Assembly (NCBI RefSeq): GCF_028751195.1
Contig: NZ_CP066784.1
Span: 4,836,001 to 4,900,000, forward strand
Origin: Alicyclobacillus sp. ALC3
GTDB lineage: Bacteria; Bacillota; Bacilli; Alicyclobacillales; Alicyclobacillaceae
Reading direction: 5' to 3'
DNA: 64,000 nt
Below the pieces are notes generated by a model, which saw only the letters and a program-made list of their open reading frames with translations, ran no database searches and had not been told where the DNA came from. Positions 60,230 through 64,000 of this stretch are shown one piece after another. Position 1 is the first letter of the stretch. Each line of letters starts with the position of its first letter. The position numbers were made by a program, and so were the translations under genes.

Positions 60230-61425
60230 TGGAATCAGAACGTCTGCCTGGAACGTTTCTGAGCAATCTGCTCATGTTTTTGCGCGCGTTAAGAACACTC
60301 GACTTTTCCATTGGCGCTGAAGAAGAGACGTTGGCCACCCAAATGATCCTTGTCTTAGGCGTGGAGAATTCGCAGACAATGAAAGCCGCCTTACGTTCCC
60401 TTGTAGTCCTACGGGCGGAGCAGTGGGCTTTGTTTGACCTAGCCTGGCAGCAGTTTATCCTGATGCTTACACGGAGCGGTGACCGCACTATATCAGACCA
60501 GACGCTGTTGTCGAACATCGCGCGATTGCGCCAAAGTCGAAACGCCAAACCGCAAGTCATTTGGATGGGCCAACACGCCCCCGAAAAGACTCCAAACGCT
60601 CAGTCGGACAATGAACAGATGGCAGTGTCCATTCAAATCGGTGCAACCAGGGACGAAGTCTTGAGAGCCAAAGACTTCGCAGAGTTGACGGAGCTCGAAC
60701 AACAGGAGCTGTGGCGGACCAGTCTTGAAATTGAGCCAGTCATGCGCACCAGTCGCCGGACGAAGCTTGCCAATCGGGGGCAAGCGTTCGACCTGCGCGA
60801 CACCATTGCACAGTCCGCCAAAACAGGGGACATCGTTCACTTCACCCGACGTACGCGCGTGAAAAAGCCACGTTCTGTGGTCCTGTTGTGCGACGTCAGT
60901 GGGTCGATGGACCCGTATAGCAGAATGTTCATTCGCTTCGCTTACGTGTTGATGCAAAAAGGTATCGACCTCGAAGCGTTTGTCTTCAGCACGCGTTTGA
61001 CACGCATCACGCGAGCACTGCGCGTGCGCAATCCCGATCAGGCACTAAAAGATATTGCGGCCTGGACGCCAGACTTTTCCGGGGGAACGCGTCTGTGTGA
61101 AGCAGTGACACACTTCTGCTTAGGGGATGGGAAACGCTGGCTACGGAGCAGCCCGATTGTGCTCGTCGCCACCGACGGACTAGACACAGGCGACGTGACT
61201 AGACTGAAGCGGTCTCTGCAACAGGTAGCGTTCATGTCGCAGTGGCTAATCTGGTTGAACCCGGCATACGCTCGTCCTAATTATTCTCCTTCAGCGAGAG
61301 GAGCTGAAGTGTTGTGGCAAACTGCCGACGAAGTGGTCCCAGCCGACCGCTGGGGGAGCCTCGAAGGCTTGTGGCGAGACTTGCAGCATCGCCGACTGCA
61401 CCGCGCTTCGAGGGGGTACCGATAA
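60226..61425 (+). CDS. coxE: VWA-domain protein (CoxE-like)
   Basis: A 399-residue protein with a C-terminal von Willebrand A domain; the MIDAS metal site is DVSGSMD, with TDGLD further on. The N-terminal part (1-200) is helical. It is the partner of the MoxR ATPase in maturation of molybdenum hydroxylases. ATG 60226 overlaps coxD. Cytoplasmic, as no membrane helix is seen. Confidence 0.88.
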   Translation: MMESERLPGTFLSNLLMFLRALRTLDFSIGAEEETLATQMILVLGVENSQTMKAALRSLVVLRAEQWALFDLAWQQFILMLTRSGDRTISDQTLLSNIARLRQSRNAKPQVIWMGQHAPEKTPNAQSDNEQMAVSIQIGATRDEVLRAKDFAELTELEQQELWRTSLEIEPVMRTSRRTKLANRGQAFDLRDTIAQSAKTGDIVHFTRRTRVKKPRSVVLLCDVSGSMDPYSRMFIRFAYVLMQKGIDLEAFVFSTRLTRITRALRVRNPDQALKDIAAWTPDFSGGTRLCEAVTHFCLGDGKRWLRSSPIVLVATDGLDTGDVTRLKRSLQQVAFMSQWLIWLNPAYARPNYSPSARGAEVLWQTADEVVPADRWGSLEGLWRDLQHRRLHRASRGYR

Positions 61426-61478
61426 GGCTGTCGCGGCACCTTGACTTTGCGTTATGATAGATCGTGAGGTGGTACCCA

Positions 61479-62591
61479 GTGTTGAATATTTTATCCGCGC
61501 TGCAAGAATGTCGGAAGGAAGGTAACAAGGCGGCTCTCGCGACGGTTCTGTCAGTCGACGGATCGACGTACCAGCGTGAAGGTGCCCGGTGCCTTGTTCT
61601 TGAAGATGGTCAGATTGTGGGAGTCGTCAGCGGCGGTTGCGTCGAGGCAGACCTTGCGCTGCATGCGCAATCCGTTTTAGAAACAGGAGAAGCTAAGCAG
61701 GTCTCGTACGATTTTCGCAATGAAGCCGACGAAGTGTGGGGACTTGGCGTCGGGTGTAACGGCGCGTTAACGCTGCTGATTCAGTGTTTCGATCCCGTCG
61801 CGGACCGGACAGGGGCAGAGGAACTGATAGTGGAATTCACTCGCAAAATGGAAACTCTCGAGACCTACGCAGTCGCTACAGTCGTGACTTCGGCTCATAC
61901 GGAGCGCTTCCGTCCCGGCCAGATTTTGTACCCTGCGCCTGACGAGACGATGGCAAATGCTCCGGGTCTTTCGGAACTCAATTATAAAGGCGTTGTTATC
62001 CAGGTGTTTGTGGAAGTTGTTACACCACGACCACAGCTATACGTTTTTGGTGCGGGTCCGGATGCGGCACCTTTAGTAAAGATTGGGACGTTCCTGGAGT
62101 GGCGTGTTCGCGTGATCGACCATCGCCCAACCCTGTTAGCGGAGCACCGCTTCCCTGAAGCAGAAGTGATTGGTGTGCGGCGCCCGGAGTACACTAGCAT
62201 TCCGGTCTTCGCTGGCGCGATGGCAGTCGTCATGACTCACAATTACGAGATCGACCGGCAACTGGTCTCCCACTTGCTCAAGTCAGAAGCCTCCTATGTC
62301 GGAGTACTCGGACCGCGGAAGCGCACGGACAAGATCCTTACTGAACTGGCAGACCAGGGGGAGCGGTTTTCACCCACAGACATGAAGCGACTGTACGCAC
62401 CGGTCGGGCTCAACTTGGGAGCTGAATCGCCAGAGGAAATTGCCCTTGCGATTGTCGCCGAAGCCCAGGCACACACCAGCCAGCGAGATGCCCTCCCGCT
62501 GCGCAGAGCTTCGGGTCCCCTGCACTCCCGGTCGAGTGCGCCATTTACTGTCGCACCGGACGGCATCAGTCCCGGAGTGTGCAACCCGTGA
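61479..62591 (+). CDS. xdhC: XdhC/CoxI-family molybdenum cofactor protein
   Basis: A 370-residue protein with the XdhC N-terminal domain (GGCVEADL and GVGCNG) and the Rossmann-like C-terminal domain (VFGAGPDAAPL). XdhC binds molybdenum cofactor and passes it, often sulfurated, to the hydroxylase. GTG 61479 follows GAGGTGG by six bases. It overlaps the nucleotidyltransferase by four bases. Confidence 0.88.
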   Translation: MLNILSALQECRKEGNKAALATVLSVDGSTYQREGARCLVLEDGQIVGVVSGGCVEADLALHAQSVLETGEAKQVSYDFRNEADEVWGLGVGCNGALTLLIQCFDPVADRTGAEELIVEFTRKMETLETYAVATVVTSAHTERFRPGQILYPAPDETMANAPGLSELNYKGVVIQVFVEVVTPRPQLYVFGAGPDAAPLVKIGTFLEWRVRVIDHRPTLLAEHRFPEAEVIGVRRPEYTSIPVFAGAMAVVMTHNYEIDRQLVSHLLKSEASYVGVLGPRKRTDKILTELADQGERFSPTDMKRLYAPVGLNLGAESPEEIALAIVAEAQAHTSQRDALPLRRASGPLHSRSSAPFTVAPDGISPGVCNP

Positions 62592-63214
62592 CCCACCAGA
62601 GAACGGCGAGCTCTGCCTTAATTGTCCTCGCTGCCGGATTTGGCAGGCGGATGAGGGAACAAAAACTGCTCCTCGCGGACCGGCAGGGTGTACCCGTGAT
62701 AAGACGCACTGTCATGACGGCGTGCCGAGCTGCAGACGCATTTGAACGGTCTCAAGTGGTGCTTATCTGTAACCCTGAATTCCCTGATGTCGCGACTGTC
62801 TGTAGCGACCTCCCAGTTCGTGTACAGTGGAACCCCCGCGCTGAGGAGGGGATGTCGACCTCGCTCAGCGTTGGCATTCGCTGGGCCGATGAAAGGAACT
62901 TTGACAGCGCTGTGGTGATTCTCGGAGACCAACCGGAGTTACACCCGGATATCCCTGTCGAACTCGTACGCGCCCATATGAACGGCCCTAACACGCTGCT
63001 CGTGCAAGCGCGCTATCAGGGCGTACCCGGGCATCCGATACTGTTTTCCAGGTCGCTGTATATAGAACTTTGTGCCGTCTTCGGAGATGAAGGTGGCCGC
63101 TCGGTGGTACGCGCTCATCGGGACCAGTGCAAGTACGTAGACTTTTCCACAGAGCCTCTCCCCGATCTCGATACTCCGGAGGACTACTCCGCCTTTCTGC
63201 GGCGTGACTCCTAA
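62588..63214 (+). CDS. mocA: Molybdenum cofactor cytidylyltransferase (MocA-like)
   Basis: A 208-residue nucleotidyltransferase. VLAAGFGRRM (nucleotide loop) and GDQPEL (metal aspartate) mark the MobA/MocA fold, and neighbours indicate MocA, which makes molybdopterin-cytosine dinucleotide for CoxL. GTG 62588 overlaps the xdhC stop; GTG 62579 is in frame but too near GGAG. It is the last of the operon. Confidence 0.87.
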   Translation: MTHQRTASSALIVLAAGFGRRMREQKLLLADRQGVPVIRRTVMTACRAADAFERSQVVLICNPEFPDVATVCSDLPVRVQWNPRAEEGMSTSLSVGIRWADERNFDSAVVILGDQPELHPDIPVELVRAHMNGPNTLLVQARYQGVPGHPILFSRSLYIELCAVFGDEGGRSVVRAHRDQCKYVDFSTEPLPDLDTPEDYSAFLRRDS

Positions 63215-63318
63215 TAAATACAAATATTATGAACAATTATCGATGTAGTATAACAACACCTTCACATTCCTGATCTGTTATAATACAATATAGAAAATCC
63301 TCGTGGGGGGCGCAGTCG

Positions 63319-63474
63319 ATGAACACAGCATCAGCGTATGAGTCCACTACTGAATTCTCTGGCCAATTTGCAGACGGTCGCAAAGAGTGCATGGTTTGCG
63401 GCAGTGAGATCGATGAGCAGTTTGAGTCCATTTTGTTCGAGTGCGAGCGTTGTATGAACGAACGCCCAGAGTAA
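63319..63474 (+). CDS. Small zinc-binding protein, Gin-like (sigma-G inhibitor)
   Basis: A 51-residue protein. ATG 63319 lies eight bases after GGGGGG. The motif CMVC-14 residues-CERC (C24, C27, C42, C45) matches the paired CxxC layout of Gin (CsfB), which inhibits sigma-G before engulfment ends. The sequence after the second pair is shorter than in Bacillus Gin. Identity rests on this zinc layout and size alone. Its terminator is unusually strong. Confidence 0.55.
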   Translation: MNTASAYESTTEFSGQFADGRKECMVCGSEIDEQFESILFECERCMNERPE

Positions 63475-63494
63475 AGAAACAGTCCGCATGTGTT

Positions 63495-63535
63495 CAAGGC
63501 CGGCTTGCCCCTTAGGGCAAGCCGGCCTTGTTTTT
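63495..63535 (+). terminator. Very strong intrinsic terminator
   Basis: A perfect 16-bp GC-rich stem (63495-63510 with 63515-63530), loop CTTA, then TTTTTG. Confidence 0.95.
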
Positions 63536-63791
63536 GTCTCCTCAGCCGTGCTGAAACGCACGCGCGATTGCCGCGAAAACTCACAACCGCCAACAATTCG
63601 GCTCCTGCTGGGAGTCATATCCGGCGGACCAGTCCACGTACAATGGTCACACAGCTTGACTTTTCAAACAGACAGACAGACATCGGAGAGCTGAACTACG
63701 CCTCAAAGGGAGCGCAGGTGAGTAACTTCTAATTCATTTTTGCCGTACTCCCGGCCCATCCGTTTCGAGGCGAAGGAGGGGGATTCAACGT

Positions 63792-64000
63792 ATGCGTCAG
63801 AGCAAAGGGATTTTGGCTTTGATCTGTGCCGTATGGATGAGCCTGATTTCGAGCCTGTTTGTGATCACGACGACTGCAAAAGCGCAAACGACTGTGACCG
63901 TACATAGAGGCGACACCCTGTGGGCGATTGCCGTGCAACACCACACAAGCGTGGCACAGTTAGAGCACACGAATCATCTCACCACCGACATCCTACAAAT
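63792..64000 (+). CDS. Secreted LysM-domain protein, N-terminal fragment
   Basis: The first 69 codons only; the gene continues past the right edge. A signal peptide (about 1-31, ending AKAQ) is followed by a LysM repeat (VHRGDTLWAIAVQHHTSVAQL). Such proteins bind peptidoglycan; a hydrolase or other enzymatic domain may follow. ATG 63792 is preceded by AAGGAGG. The 260 bases between the preceding terminator and this gene hold a TACAAT (63639-63644) with poor -35; I see no other feature. Confidence 0.85.
   Translation, partial: MRQSKGILALICAVWMSLISSLFVITTTAKAQTTVTVHRGDTLWAIAVQHHTSVAQLEHTNHLTTDILQ

Noticed and set aside
63532..63791. Cyclic di-AMP riboswitch before the LysM gene
   Set aside because: LysM hydrolase genes often carry one, but I do not find the conserved ydaO core.
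1..64000. CRISPR arrays, insertion sequences, prophage or toxin-antitoxin modules
   Set aside because: No regularly spaced repeats, transposase, integrase cluster or recognisable toxin pair was found.

Overview
The window looks like a chromosomal core segment of an endospore-forming member of the Bacillales. GC content is moderate to high, and TTG and GTG starts are common behind strong GGAGG ribosome binding sites. An Alicyclobacillus-like genus fits best; this is inferred from gene content and order and was not tested by a search. Spore genes (spoIIM, dacF, spoIIAA-AB-sigF, spoVAC-AD-AE, ytfJ, sleB-ypeB, spoIVA, a Gin-like protein) and menaquinone and Trp-regulation genes (hepS-menG-hepT, mtrB) sit in Bacillus-like neighbourhoods. 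I see no prophage, insertion sequence or CRISPR array.

Layout: (1) 1-5.9 kb: end of an M20 peptidase, Nudix hydrolase, endonuclease Q-like PHP protein, spoIIM, an RNHCP zinc protein, xerD, deoB and a DUF1540 protein. (2) 6-11.8 kb: sporulation block dacF, spoIIA operon and spoVAC-AD-AE, with a 732-bp control region before spoIIA that holds three exact Spo0A boxes and a sigma-H-like promoter; a 42-codon amphipathic peptide gene follows. (3) 12-19.5 kb: methyltransferase, M50 protease, scpA-scpB, DUF2953, ytfJ, rluB and the resD-resE two-component system. (4) 19.5-29.4 kb: mostly small or poorly characterised genes, including two paralogous small proteins, two DUF1450 proteins, an XRE regulator divergent from a variant sirtuin, prsW, a PDZ-less HtrA-type protease and a short UvrD-type helicase. 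(5) 29.4-36.3 kb: tRNA-Leu, ccpA, pepV, mecA, an MFS exporter and glutamate dehydrogenase. (6) 36.4-53.1 kb: sleB-ypeB, cmk, plsC, S1-domain protein, DUF512 radical-SAM protein, der, plsY, gpsA, gcvH, spoIVA, hbs, tRNA-Pro, mtrB, hepS-menG-hepT and ndk. (7) 53.1-63.2 kb: patatin phospholipase (minus strand), moaA and a seven-gene molybdenum hydroxylase operon (small, large and medium subunits, MoxR ATPase, VWA protein, XdhC, MocA). (8) Window end: a Gin-like zinc peptide and the start of a secreted LysM protein.

How the genes connect: sporulation entry (Spo0A to sigma-H to spoIIA) and forespore output (spoVA, sleB-ypeB with a sigma-G-like promoter) are both present. gpsA, plsY and plsC cover the route from dihydroxyacetone phosphate to phosphatidic acid. 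moaA, xdhC and mocA supply and modify the molybdopterin cofactor used by the adjacent hydroxylase, whose active-site motif AYRGAGR marks it as a form II CODH-like enzyme rather than a proven CO dehydrogenase.

The observations most worth a second look are the duplicated small-protein family, the variant sirtuin with its divergent regulator, a short structured RNA or attenuator before cmk, a hairpin that buries the spoVAC ribosome binding site, the 42-residue peptide after spoVAE, and the form II hydroxylase operon. No wholly new multi-gene system is provable from sequence alone.
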